From positions 62,001-126,000 of the forward strand of contig JAIXQE010000072.1 of the NCBI GenBank assembly GCA_027485815.1: 64,000 nucleotides of DNA, read 5' to 3'. Positions 30,235 to 38,388 of this stretch are shown here, piece by piece. A model generated the notes under the pieces. That model had not been told where the DNA came from. It searched no databases and was given only the letters and a program-made list of their open reading frames with translations. The translations under genes and the position numbers were made by a program. This DNA is from Opitutaceae bacterium (GTDB lineage Bacteria; Verrucomicrobiota; Verrucomicrobiia; Opitutales; Opitutaceae). Position 1 is the stretch's first letter. Each line of letters starts with the position of its first letter.

Positions 30235-31455
30235 TCAGGGCCGGCGGCGGGTGGGATTCTCGTACCAGATGACGCCCAGACCTTCGGCTTCCTCGCACGT
30301 GAGGACATCGAGGTCCCCGTCGCCGTCGAGGTCGAGCAGCTGCAGCAGGTCGAACTTCACCCCCGCGGCGCCGGCGAGAGAGCGCTGCCACCAGCCGCCC
30401 TCCGGCCGGCGCTCGAGCCAGATCACGCCCTCGAGCTCCCCGCGCGCATGCTCGCAGGAGAAGACCAGATCGACGTGCCCATCGCCGTTGAGGTCCGCCG
30501 CGCGCACGGCCTTCGCGTCGCCGAGGCCCTCCGCCTGCAGGGAAAGGGTTTCCTCCCGCCAGCGGCCGTCGGGCGCCGCGCGCAGGATCACGATGTCGCG
30601 TGGCTTCACCGCCGCGAGGACCTCGGGCCGGCCGTCGCCATCGACATCTGCGAGGTCGGCGAACATCACCTCGCGGCCGAGCGCGCCGAGCGCGTGTTCC
30701 GGCCACGGCTGGTGGGCGCGGTTGGCCGCGGCGCCCGGGTTCTCCAGCCAGAAGAGGCCGGAACGGGCGCCCTTGCGGTCGGAGAGCAGCAGGTCCGCAT
30801 CACCGTCGCCGTCGAAGTCGTGCGCGTGCAGCGTCATCACCCAGTCGGCGCGGCGCAAAGGGTGGAAGCTCCAGGCCGCGACGTTCGCCGGGTTCGCCGG
30901 CGCCTGCAGCCAGCCCAGTGGGCTACCCCCGCCCTTGGCGGCGACGACGAGGTCCGGACCATGCGCGCCGTCGAGCTCGAGCGGCAGCAGCTGCATCCAC
31001 GGCTGGCGCCCGGCCAACGCGGAAAAGGCGGTCGTCGTCCACCCGCGCGGATCGAGCAGGGCGGCGCCCGCCGCGGGTGGTCGGTGCCAGTAGACCGTAC
31101 GCGTCCGGCCCTCGGTCGCGCTCACCACTTCCAGCCGCCCGTCGCCGTCGAGATCCGCGAAAACGGCGTCCTCGGCATCCGTCACCGCGCCCACGGTGAC
31201 CGCCGGCCAGGGGGAACGCACCCGCTCCGTGCCCGGATGCAGGTAGGCGCGGACCACGCCGCCCTCTTCCCAACCGGTGACGAGGTCCGGCCGGCCGTCG
31301 CCGTTGAGGTCGCCGGCCTTGACGCCGTCCGCGCCGCGGGAGGAGGCGTCGATGACGTGGCGCGTCCACGGCGGGCCCGGGGCGCGCGTGACGTCCGCCG
31401 CGGGGAGGGGGGCGGCGCCGAGCGCGGCGAGGCAGGCGGCGGTCAGGCGGCGCAC
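30235..31455 (-). CDS. Exported VCBS/FG-GAP repeat protein
   Basis: A 406-residue secreted beta-propeller-type protein: signal peptide, then at least six FG-GAP/VCBS calcium-binding loops (DLNGDGRPDLV, DLDGDGRLEVV, DFDGDGDADLL, DVDGDGRPEVL, DLNGDGHVDLV, DLDGDGDLDVL). No catalytic domain is evident; such proteins usually bind ligands or carbohydrates at the cell surface. It lies 7 bp downstream of the sulfatase stop and 19 bp upstream of a TonB receptor, so it probably belongs to the same substrate-capture function. Confidence 0.88.
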   Translation of the reverse strand: MRRLTAACLAALGAAPLPAADVTRAPGPPWTRHVIDASSRGADGVKAGDLNGDGRPDLVTGWEEGGVVRAYLHPGTERVRSPWPAVTVGAVTDAEDAVFADLDGDGRLEVVSATEGRTRTVYWHRPPAAGAALLDPRGWTTTAFSALAGRQPWMQLLPLELDGAHGPDLVVAAKGGGSPLGWLQAPANPANVAAWSFHPLRRADWVMTLHAHDFDGDGDADLLLSDRKGARSGLFWLENPGAAANRAHQPWPEHALGALGREVMFADLADVDGDGRPEVLAAVKPRDIVILRAAPDGRWREETLSLQAEGLGDAKAVRAADLNGDGHVDLVFSCEHARGELEGVIWLERRPEGGWWQRSLAGAAGVKFDLLQLLDLDGDGDLDVLTCEEAEGLGVIWYENPTRRRP

Positions 31456-31462
31456 CGGCGGG

Positions 31463-32995
31463 TCAGTTGGTCTTCTTGGCGCCCTTCCGTGCGCCCGCCT
31501 GCTGCTGTTGCGCGGCGAACGCGGCCGGGTCCATCCGGCGGAGATCCTCCGCGCTGGGCCCGCCGCCGAACTGTTGCCAGTAGAGCTCCTTGAAGGGGTT
31601 CACCTTCGGTCCCGTCGCGCCTTCGTTCACCATTAGCGGCCGGGCCTCGGCCCACCACGTGTCGAACCGCTGCTGCAAGGCGGCGACGACCTCCGGGTGC
31701 CGCGCGGCGACGTCCTGCTGCTGGCCCGGATCGGCCTGCAGGTCGAACAACTGCCAGGCTGGGGCGCGACCGCCGTCGAGCGAGACCAACTGCCAGCGTG
31801 GGTCGCGGACGCTGCACTGGCGGTACTTCCAATCGTCCGGCGAGGTCCCGAGGGGCCAGCGGCCGACGTGGGTGAAGAGGGTGCGCTCGGCCCAGGGTGC
31901 GGCGGGATCGACGAGGAGCGGGACGAGGCTGCGCCCCTCGACCTGGGCGCGGGCCCGAGCGTCCAGCGGGGCACCGGCGAGTTCCGCGAGGGTGGGGAGG
32001 AAGTCGAGGTGCGCGGTGAGCGCACCAACGTCGGCCGGGCGCAGGCGGGCGGGCCAGCGCCAGAGAGAGGAGGAACGGGTGCCGCCGAGCCAGGGGCTGC
32101 CCTTCGCGCCGCGCATGCCGGCGTTGAAGAGGCGGGTGCCGACGGTGCCGCCGTTGTCGTTCATGAAGACCACCAGCGTGTCCCGAGCGATGCCGAGGGT
32201 GTCGAGTCGAGCAAGCAGCCGGCCGACGTTGTCGTCGATGTTCGCGATCATCCCGAAGTACTTCGCGGTGTTGGCGTCGGGCACCTTGCCGGTGTAACGG
32301 GCCTCGTCCTCGGGCCGGGCGTCGAGCGGGGCGTGCGGCGCGTTGGTCGCGATCCACGCGAAGAAGGGGCGGTCGCGGCCGGCTTCGCCGATCCAGGCCA
32401 TCGCGCGGTCGAAAAAGACGTCGGTGCAGTAGCCCTGGGTGCGCACGAAGCGGCCGTTGTGGAGGATGGCGGGGTCAAAGTAGCTGTTGCCGGGCGCGTC
32501 GCCGCAGGACCCGGGGTAGGTCTGCCCGATCCCGCCCGCCCCGTGGATGAACATCTCGTCGAACCCGCGGCGGCTCGGCCAGAGCTCCGGCTCGTCCCCG
32601 AGGTGCCACTTACCGAAGATGCCGGTCCGGTAGCCCGTCCCGCGGAGGATTTCCGCGACGGTGACGGAGCCGGGCGCCAGTCGCTCGCGCTCGAGGATGG
32701 TGTGGGTCACGCCGTTCTTGAACTCGTGGCGGCCGGTCAGCAGCGCGGAGCGGGTCGGCGCGCAGGTCGGACTGACGTGGAAATCGGTGAAGCGCACGCC
32801 CTCGCGGTGCAGGCGGTCGAGGTTCGGCGTGCGCAGCACGGGGTTGCCGTGGGCGGAGAGGTCCCCGTAGCCTTGGTCGTCGGTGATGATGAAGACGATG
32901 TTTGGGCGGGCGCCGGCCAGCGGGGTGGGCGCGGCGGCAGGCAGGGAGGGCAGGGCGAGGAGGAGCGCGGCGAGCGCGCGGAGCGGCGAGGCCAT
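31463..32995 (-). CDS. Sulfatase (arylsulfatase A-like, formylglycine type)
   Basis: A 510-residue exported type I sulfatase. After a signal peptide, NIVFIITDDQGYGDL carries the first metal-site aspartates. The formylglycine motif is CAPTR (C78-x-P80-x-R82) followed by LLTGRH, and GKWHLGD is the second sulfatase signature. The C-terminal subdomain ends in a Gln/Lys-rich tail. It hydrolyses a sulfate ester in the periplasm or at the surface; it needs a formylglycine-generating enzyme, which is not in the window. It is the first gene of the seven-gene operon. The aromatic or sugar substrate cannot be told from sequence. Confidence 0.93.
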   Translation of the reverse strand: MASPLRALAALLLALPSLPAAAPTPLAGARPNIVFIITDDQGYGDLSAHGNPVLRTPNLDRLHREGVRFTDFHVSPTCAPTRSALLTGRHEFKNGVTHTILERERLAPGSVTVAEILRGTGYRTGIFGKWHLGDEPELWPSRRGFDEMFIHGAGGIGQTYPGSCGDAPGNSYFDPAILHNGRFVRTQGYCTDVFFDRAMAWIGEAGRDRPFFAWIATNAPHAPLDARPEDEARYTGKVPDANTAKYFGMIANIDDNVGRLLARLDTLGIARDTLVVFMNDNGGTVGTRLFNAGMRGAKGSPWLGGTRSSSLWRWPARLRPADVGALTAHLDFLPTLAELAGAPLDARARAQVEGRSLVPLLVDPAAPWAERTLFTHVGRWPLGTSPDDWKYRQCSVRDPRWQLVSLDGGRAPAWQLFDLQADPGQQQDVAARHPEVVAALQQRFDTWWAEARPLMVNEGATGPKVNPFKELYWQQFGGGPSAEDLRRMDPAAFAAQQQQAGARKGAKKTN

Positions 32996-33067
32996 AAAAA
33001 GGGGGTGGGGAGGGGTGGCGGGAACGTGGGCGCCCGCCTTCGGCCTGTCAGGCTCAAAACCGCCGGT

Positions 33068-34120
33068 TCAAAGGGAAAACCGGAGCGTCTGGCCGGGCAC
33101 GGGCAGCGCGAAGTCCTCGGCGGTCAGGCCCGCGTTCCGGCGCGCGACCGCGAGGTCGGCGGCGGGCTCGCCGTAGCCGTCGTCCGCGAGGGGGAAGCAG
33201 CCGAAGTGCATCGCGAGGCTCCTGCGCGCCCGAACGTCCCGGTGCACGCGCACCGCCTCCTCCGGGTCGCAGTGCAACGCCGACATGAACCAGCGCGGGC
33301 GGTAGGCCCCGATGGGAAGCAGTGCCACCGCGAAGGGTCCCAGCCGCGTCCCGATCTCGCGGAACAGGGGCGCGTAGCCGGAGTCGCCCGCGAAATACAC
33401 GGCGCCCCCGGGCGCGCGCAGCGCGAAGCCGCCCCAGAGCGAGAGGTCGCGGTCGAACAGGCCCCGCGCCGAGAAGTGCTGGGCCGGCGTGAAGGTCACG
33501 CCGTAGCCGCCGCCCAGCGCGTGCTCGCCCCACCAGTCGAGCTCCACCGGCTCCGCGATGCCCGCCGCCGCCAGCAGCGCGCGCTGGCCGAGGCCGGTCA
33601 CGACGCGCGGCCGGTGCCGGGCCTGCAGGGCGGCCAGGGTCGCGAGATCGAGGTGGTCGTAGTGGTTGTGGCTGACCAGGACGACGTCGATCCGCGGGAG
33701 GGCGTCGAGCGGCAACGCCGGGGGATGCACCCGCCGGGGACCGGCCCACGGGACAGGGCTGCAGCGTTCCGACCAGATCGGGTCGGTGAGCACGTTGAGG
33801 CCGGCGAACTGGAGCAGGAAGGTGGCGTGGTTGACGAGTGTGACCGCGACCTCGCCCGCAGCGACCGAAGCCGGCAGGGCGGCGGGTGCGGCGACGGGGA
33901 GCGCGGCGGGCCAGGGACCCTGCGCCCGCGCGAGTTGCCAGCGGAGGAGCGCGCCCAGGCCTGGCGGACCCGCGCCGCCGGGGTTGCGGAAGCGTCCGCC
34001 CGCGCGCGGTGCGGTCCCGGGGGAACCGGAGCCGGATTCGCTGCCGCGGGCGGCGCGGGGCCCGCCGAGCAGCGCCGCTCCGGCGAACAGGCGCAGGAGG
34101 GAGCGGCGGCGGAGCGGCAT
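33068..34120 (-). CDS. Metallo-beta-lactamase fold hydrolase, NAPE-PLD-like
   Basis: A 350-residue MBL-fold enzyme with a leader resembling a Tat signal (LRRRSLLRLFAGAALLGG). TDPIWSERCSPVPWAGPRRV and SHNHYDHLD (H-x-H-x-D-H metal motif) are typical of the N-acyl-phosphatidylethanolamine phospholipase D-like/UlaG-like group. FAGDSGYAP and MHFGCFPL supply further ligands. It likely hydrolyses a phosphodiester or lipid-derived substrate in the periplasm. The frame is open upstream to 34231, but the ATG at 34120 precedes the leader. It diverges from the signalling gene at 34219 (98-bp gap) and is 72 bp from the sulfatase operon start, same strand. Confidence 0.85.
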   Translation of the reverse strand: MPLRRRSLLRLFAGAALLGGPRAARGSESGSGSPGTAPRAGGRFRNPGGAGPPGLGALLRWQLARAQGPWPAALPVAAPAALPASVAAGEVAVTLVNHATFLLQFAGLNVLTDPIWSERCSPVPWAGPRRVHPPALPLDALPRIDVVLVSHNHYDHLDLATLAALQARHRPRVVTGLGQRALLAAAGIAEPVELDWWGEHALGGGYGVTFTPAQHFSARGLFDRDLSLWGGFALRAPGGAVYFAGDSGYAPLFREIGTRLGPFAVALLPIGAYRPRWFMSALHCDPEEAVRVHRDVRARRSLAMHFGCFPLADDGYGEPAADLAVARRNAGLTAEDFALPVPGQTLRFSL

Positions 34121-34218
34121 CGGCTGAAGCTGGGCGGGGCGTCGCCGCGGGGCAAGCGCCGGCGGCGGGCGGCGACTGCGGCATTGAAGCGCGCGCGGGA
34201 ATCCGCACGGTGGCGGGA

Positions 34219-36141
34219 ATGGAGGCTGCAACCACCGGACAGCAGGGAGCGGACGGGCTGGTGCCCGGGCAGGAGCCGCGGGAGTACGAGCGCGTGGTCC
34301 GGGCCGCGGTGTCCGCCGGGCAACTGCTGACCGCGATCGAGGTGGCCCGCGAGGGGCTGGAGCGCTTTGGCGAGACCGGCGGCCTGCGGCAGCAGCTGGC
34401 CCTCGCGCTGGTCCAGACCGGCGCCCTTGCCGCCGCGCGGGAGGTGCTCGCCGGCGGCCGGCCCGGGGAGATCCACGACGAGGAGACCCTTTGCCTGCTC
34501 GGGCGCGTGCACAAGGAGATGTGGCGCCGCGCCGGCGATCCCCGCGAGGCCGAGGCGGCGATCCAGCGCGCCTGCGAGCTCTACGGCGAGGCCTTCGCCC
34601 GGCACGAATCCTACTACCCCGGGATCAACCTCGCCTTCACCCTCGCCGCGGCCGGCCGGCGCGCCCAGGCCCGCCAGTGCGCGCGCAAGGTGACCCGCCA
34701 GTGTGAGGCCGCCGCGCGCCGCGAGGGCCGACCCGACAACTGGCTCGCCCGCCTGACGGGGGCCCGCCCGCCCGCCGACGCCGGCCCGCGGGACGGCTGG
34801 CTGCTGGCGACGCTGGCGGAGGCGCTGGTGCACCTCGGCGAGGAGGACGAGGCCGCCCGCCATTACCGGGCCGCCGCCACCCTGTTCGCGGGCCGCTGGC
34901 GCGACCTCGCCTCGATGCGTCGTCAGGCGCGCGAGATCCTCCGGTTCGCGGGCCGGCCCGAGGATGCCCTCGATGGCTGCTTCGAGTTCCCCTCCGTCGC
35001 CGTCTTCTCGGGCCACATGATCGACGGGCCCGGTCGCCCGCGGCCCCGCTTCACCGCCGCCATGGAACCGGGCGTGCGCCGCCGCCTGCTGGCGCAGCTG
35101 CGCTCGTGGCGGGTCGGCTTTGGCTACGCCTCCGGGGCCAGCGGCGGCGATATCCTCTTCGGCGAATGCCTGCTCGAGCTCGGCGCCCGGCTCCAGCTGG
35201 TGCTCCCGCTCCCGGTGCAGAGCTTCAAGCGGCAGAGCGTCCTGCCGGCCGGGGGCGACTGGGAACGCCGTTTCGACGCGCTGCTCGCGCGGGCGGAGGA
35301 CACGGTCATCGTGCATGGCGGCATCGGCGGGACCGGCGCGGACGCGGGGGCGGGGCCCTGTGAACTCGTCTATGCCAACCGGGTGATGACCGGGCTCGCC
35401 GCTCTCCAGGCGCGGGCCCTTGACCTCGAGTTGCGCCCGCTGGCGCTCTGGGATGGGGAGCCCGCCCGCGAGCGCGGCGGCACCGCCAGCGCGGTGGAGG
35501 ACTGGCGGGCGCGCGGCTTTGCGCCCGAGGTGATTGCCCCGGCGAGCGAATCCCGTTCGGCGGCGCCCAAGGCCCCCGCCGCGTCCGCGCACGTGGGGGA
35601 TGGCGGCCAGGAGATCGAGGCGGTGGTCGCCCTTGAGGTGGTTCACTTTCGCCGGGTTCCTGAGCGGCAATGGGAGGATTACCACCGCGTCGTCCGGCAG
35701 GGCCTTGCCGCGCTGGTGGGTCGTCTTCCCGCGGCGCCCCTCGCGATCGAGGGCCTCGGGCCCGTGCTGGCGTTCCGTTTCGCGTCGCTGGCCGCGGCTG
35801 CCGAGCTCGCGTTGGCGGCGGGGGAGTGGGCGGCGGGCAAGCCGTGGGTGGAAGCAGGCCTGCCGGCGGACCTCGGCCTGCGGGTCGCGGTCCATGCGGG
35901 TCCCGTGCTGTCCCTCGCCGATCCCCTGCTCGGGCGGTCCGCCGCCCTCGGCGCCCACGTGCAGCGGCCGCAGCAGTTCCTGCCCTCGGTCCCGGCGGGG
36001 GAGGCCTACGCCAGCCGTGAATTCGCTGCGCTCTGCGGGGCGGAGCGCCTGCCGGGCGTCGCCTGTGAATTCCTCGGCCGGCGCCCGACCACGCAGATGT
36101 TCGAGGAGGCCGTCCTCTTCCGGCTCAGCCGGGACCGGTGA
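34219..36141 (+). CDS. TPR/TRAFs-binding-like + Rossmann-like + degenerate nucleotide cyclase-like protein
   Basis: A 640-residue cytoplasmic multidomain protein. Residues 20-250 are alpha-helical repeats like the TRAFs-binding (DUF4071-type) TPR region (LLATLAEALVHLGEEDEAARHYR). Residues about 258-415 form a Rossmann/SLOG-like module (VAVFSGHMIDGPGRPRPRF, YASGASGGDILFGECLLELG). Residues about 466-637 resemble a class III adenylate/guanylate cyclase domain (LRVAVHAGPVL). The cyclase looks degenerate: the first metal Asp position reads ALEVVHF and the GDG motif reads EGLGPV. The function is unknown, possibly sensing or signalling. Its stop overlaps the next gene's start (TGATG). A GTG at 34210 is an alternative start. 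Confidence 0.75.
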   Translation: MEAATTGQQGADGLVPGQEPREYERVVRAAVSAGQLLTAIEVAREGLERFGETGGLRQQLALALVQTGALAAAREVLAGGRPGEIHDEETLCLLGRVHKEMWRRAGDPREAEAAIQRACELYGEAFARHESYYPGINLAFTLAAAGRRAQARQCARKVTRQCEAAARREGRPDNWLARLTGARPPADAGPRDGWLLATLAEALVHLGEEDEAARHYRAAATLFAGRWRDLASMRRQAREILRFAGRPEDALDGCFEFPSVAVFSGHMIDGPGRPRPRFTAAMEPGVRRRLLAQLRSWRVGFGYASGASGGDILFGECLLELGARLQLVLPLPVQSFKRQSVLPAGGDWERRFDALLARAEDTVIVHGGIGGTGADAGAGPCELVYANRVMTGLAALQARALDLELRPLALWDGEPARERGGTASAVEDWRARGFAPEVIAPASESRSAAPKAPAASAHVGDGGQEIEAVVALEVVHFRRVPERQWEDYHRVVRQGLAALVGRLPAAPLAIEGLGPVLAFRFASLAAAAELALAAGEWAAGKPWVEAGLPADLGLRVAVHAGPVLSLADPLLGRSAALGAHVQRPQQFLPSVPAGEAYASREFAALCGAERLPGVACEFLGRRPTTQMFEEAVLFRLSRDR

Positions 36142-38180
36142 TGTCCAGGCGCCTCGCCCTCGGCCTGCTGCTCGTCTTGCTGCCCGCCGCGGCGACGCGG
36201 GCTTCGTTGGAGGGTTGGGTGCCGCCGGCCGGCTGGCGGACCGCGCCGGAGCTCGAGGCGGGATTTCCCGCCGGTGCCCTCCGCGCTCTCGTGCACGAAC
36301 GCGCGGCTGGGACCCAGCCTGCGCGCCGCGTGGTCGCGGTGCTTTGGGATCCGGGTTCGCCGGCGGTCGCGCTGCGTCCGGTCCTCGCGTCCACGGCGCG
36401 TTCCGTGGCGCAGTTCGTGGCCGAGGAGCCGCGTCGCGTGTTCGCCGCCCTCAACGGCGGGTATTTCGGCGGCAACCAGTCCTTCAGCCTCGTGGTCGCG
36501 GATGGGCAGGTGCTCTCGCCCAACATCCGCCAGCTATCGCGTCCGCTGCAAGGCGTCGCCACGGCCTACTACCCGACGCGCGCCGCCTGGGGCCTCGACG
36601 TCGCCGGCCAGCCCTCCGCGCACTGGGTCTATTCGGTCGGCGCCGGCACCGGCCGGCTCATCGCCTACGACGAGCCGAGCCCCAATCGCCTGAACTCCCC
36701 GCCCGCCCCGGTGCCGTCGGCCGACTTTCCCGCCGGGGGCCGGCCGTGGCTCGCGCGTCACGCCATCGGCGGCTCCCCCCTGCTCGTCCGTGACGGCGTC
36801 GTCCGCGTGACCGACGCCGAGGAGCTGATCGAGGTGAACAACACCTCCCGCCGGCCGCGCAGCGCCATCGGCCACCTGCGCGCCGGACTCGTGGTGCTCG
36901 TGGCCGCCGAGGGCGACCAGCCCGGCGGGCCCCCGGGGCTCACGCTCCTCGAGCTCGCGGAACTGATGCGGGACCTCGGTTGCGAGGGCGCGATCAACCT
37001 CGATGGCGGCGGCTCGACGATGCTCCGGGCCGGCGGCGTGGCGGCCGTGCGGCCGGGCGATGGCGTGGAACGCCCCGTGGTCTCGGCGCTGCTCCTCGTC
37101 GACGCGGCCGCGTCCGGTCCGGCGGAGGCGCCGCCGGTGATCCGCCACGCACCGTGGGCGCTGCGACTGGCTCCGGGGGCGGCCGGTTGGTTGCAGGTGG
37201 GGGCCGAGGGTGGGGGATTGACGTATCAGTGGTCCCGAGACGGCCAGCCGGTCGCCGGCGCGACTGCCCCGGCGTTGGAGGTGCGCGCGGAGGCGGTGGG
37301 GGCGGGGGCCCGTTACGCGGTGACCGTCGCCAACGTGCGCGGGAGCGTGACTTCCCCGGCGGTGGAGGTGGCGGCCGCGGCGGCTCCGGCGGGGGAGTTG
37401 GTGAACCTGTCCGTCCGCGCCCCCGCCGGTGCGGGCGAGGAGCAATTGGTCGCCGGCCTGGCGGTGCGGACTGCGCCGGTGCGCCTGCTGGCGCGGGCGG
37501 TGGGGCCGGGGTTGGAGCCGTTTGGCGTCGCCGGGGTGCTGGCGGATCCCGCGCTCGAACTGCGATCGGTGGCGGGACGGTTATTGGCCGCCAACGACGA
37601 CTGGCCCCTCAGTCTGGTGGAAACGGCGGCGGGAGCCGGCGCCTTTCCGCTGCGGCCGGGCAGCCGGGACGCGGGTCTGCTGGCGACGGCGGATCCGGGG
37701 ACCTTTTTGCTCTCGTGTCCGCTGGCTCCGGGGGTGCTTCCGGGGGAGGTCCTGCTGGAGGTTTACGGGCTGGCGGGGGGCACCGGCGCGTTGGCCAACC
37801 TTTCGACCCGGGCGCGCCTGGGCCCGCAGGGTTTACTCACCGCGGGGTTTGTCGTCCGCGGGGATGCGGCCGCCACCATTCTGGTCCGCGGGATCGGGCC
37901 GTCGTTGCGGGTTTTTGGCGTGGCGGAGGCCGTGGCGGCGCCCCGGTTGGTCCTGGCTGGTAGCGGCGGCGAGTTGGCGGTGAATGCGGGCTGGGCGGCG
38001 GCGGCCAACGCGGCGGCCGTGCGTGTGGCAGCGGCGCGGGCAGGGGCGTTCCCGGTTTCCAGCGCGGCCGCGGATGCCGCGCTGCTGGTGACCTTGCCGC
38101 CCGGGCCGTACACGGCGTCCCTCGTGCCCGCCGGGGGCGCTCCCGGCGTCGGCCTGATCGAGGTCTACGAGGTCCGCTAG
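36141..38180 (+). CDS. Exported phosphodiester glycosidase (NAGPA domain) with C-terminal beta repeats
   Basis: A 679-residue exported protein: signal peptide (LALGLLLVLLPAAATRA), NAGPA/phosphodiester glycosidase domain at about 60-330 (ALNGGYFGGNQSFSLV; the signature NLDGGGSTML), an Ig-like domain at about 345-415 (LTYQWSRDGQPVAGAT), and two homologous beta-sandwich repeats at about 420-540 and 553-679. These share L-x-R-AVGPGLEPFGV / L-V-RGIGPSLRVFGV and a following P-x-L-x-L strand. The enzyme family removes GlcNAc or related sugars from phosphodiesters. The start is fixed by the TGATG overlap with the cyclase-like gene. Confidence 0.85.
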   Translation: MSRRLALGLLLVLLPAAATRASLEGWVPPAGWRTAPELEAGFPAGALRALVHERAAGTQPARRVVAVLWDPGSPAVALRPVLASTARSVAQFVAEEPRRVFAALNGGYFGGNQSFSLVVADGQVLSPNIRQLSRPLQGVATAYYPTRAAWGLDVAGQPSAHWVYSVGAGTGRLIAYDEPSPNRLNSPPAPVPSADFPAGGRPWLARHAIGGSPLLVRDGVVRVTDAEELIEVNNTSRRPRSAIGHLRAGLVVLVAAEGDQPGGPPGLTLLELAELMRDLGCEGAINLDGGGSTMLRAGGVAAVRPGDGVERPVVSALLLVDAAASGPAEAPPVIRHAPWALRLAPGAAGWLQVGAEGGGLTYQWSRDGQPVAGATAPALEVRAEAVGAGARYAVTVANVRGSVTSPAVEVAAAAAPAGELVNLSVRAPAGAGEEQLVAGLAVRTAPVRLLARAVGPGLEPFGVAGVLADPALELRSVAGRLLAANDDWPLSLVETAAGAGAFPLRPGSRDAGLLATADPGTFLLSCPLAPGVLPGEVLLEVYGLAGGTGALANLSTRARLGPQGLLTAGFVVRGDAAATILVRGIGPSLRVFGVAEAVAAPRLVLAGSGGELAVNAGWAAAANAAAVRVAAARAGAFPVSSAAADAALLVTLPPGPYTASLVPAGGAPGVGLIEVYEVR

Positions 38181-38261
38181 CGAGGACGCCGCGCCGAATC
38201 GGTAAACGTGCCAGCGTTGTGCCCGCAAAGGTGCTCGCGGTGACATGGCAAAGGGGCCCGT

Positions 38262-38357
38262 CCCGAGCGAAGTCGGGGAGCCCGTCCCGAGCGCAGTCGG
38301 GGGACCGGCCCCGAGCGCAGTCGAGGGGTTGGTCCCGAGCGAAGTCGAGGGACTTGC
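38262..38357. repeat. Four-unit 24-bp tandem repeat
   Basis: Four direct units begin at 38262, 38286, 38310 and 38334, exactly 24 bp apart, each with the core CCCGAGCGMAGTCGRGGG. The units differ at a few bases. They lie in the 208-bp gap between the glycosidase and the lipoprotein genes. Because 24 is a multiple of three, the repeat is also open in the lipoprotein frame (reading PSEVxxxx-type octapeptides), but the signal peptide begins downstream at 38389. Confidence 0.9.
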
Positions 38358-38388
38358 GCCGCGCCCGCCGAGCCGTTGGACTCGGTTG

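Noticed and set aside
20117-32995. SusC/SusD-type polysaccharide utilisation locus
   Set aside because: No SusD-like lipoprotein or glycoside hydrolase is present; the receptors are TonB receptors typical of Verrucomicrobia, so a classical PUL label would be unsupported.
34201-34221. Longer N-terminal extension of the signalling protein starting at 33886
   Set aside because: The extension overlaps the divergent metallo-hydrolase gene on the opposite strand, is Arg-rich and has no homologous pattern; ATG 34219 is better.
38262-38357. CRISPR array
   Set aside because: Units are 24 bp, abut without spacers and occur only four times; no cas genes in the window.
38245-38388. In-frame extension of the lipoprotein through the tandem repeat
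   Set aside because: A clear lipoprotein signal starts at the ATG at 38389; the repeat-coded part would precede and disrupt the signal peptide.
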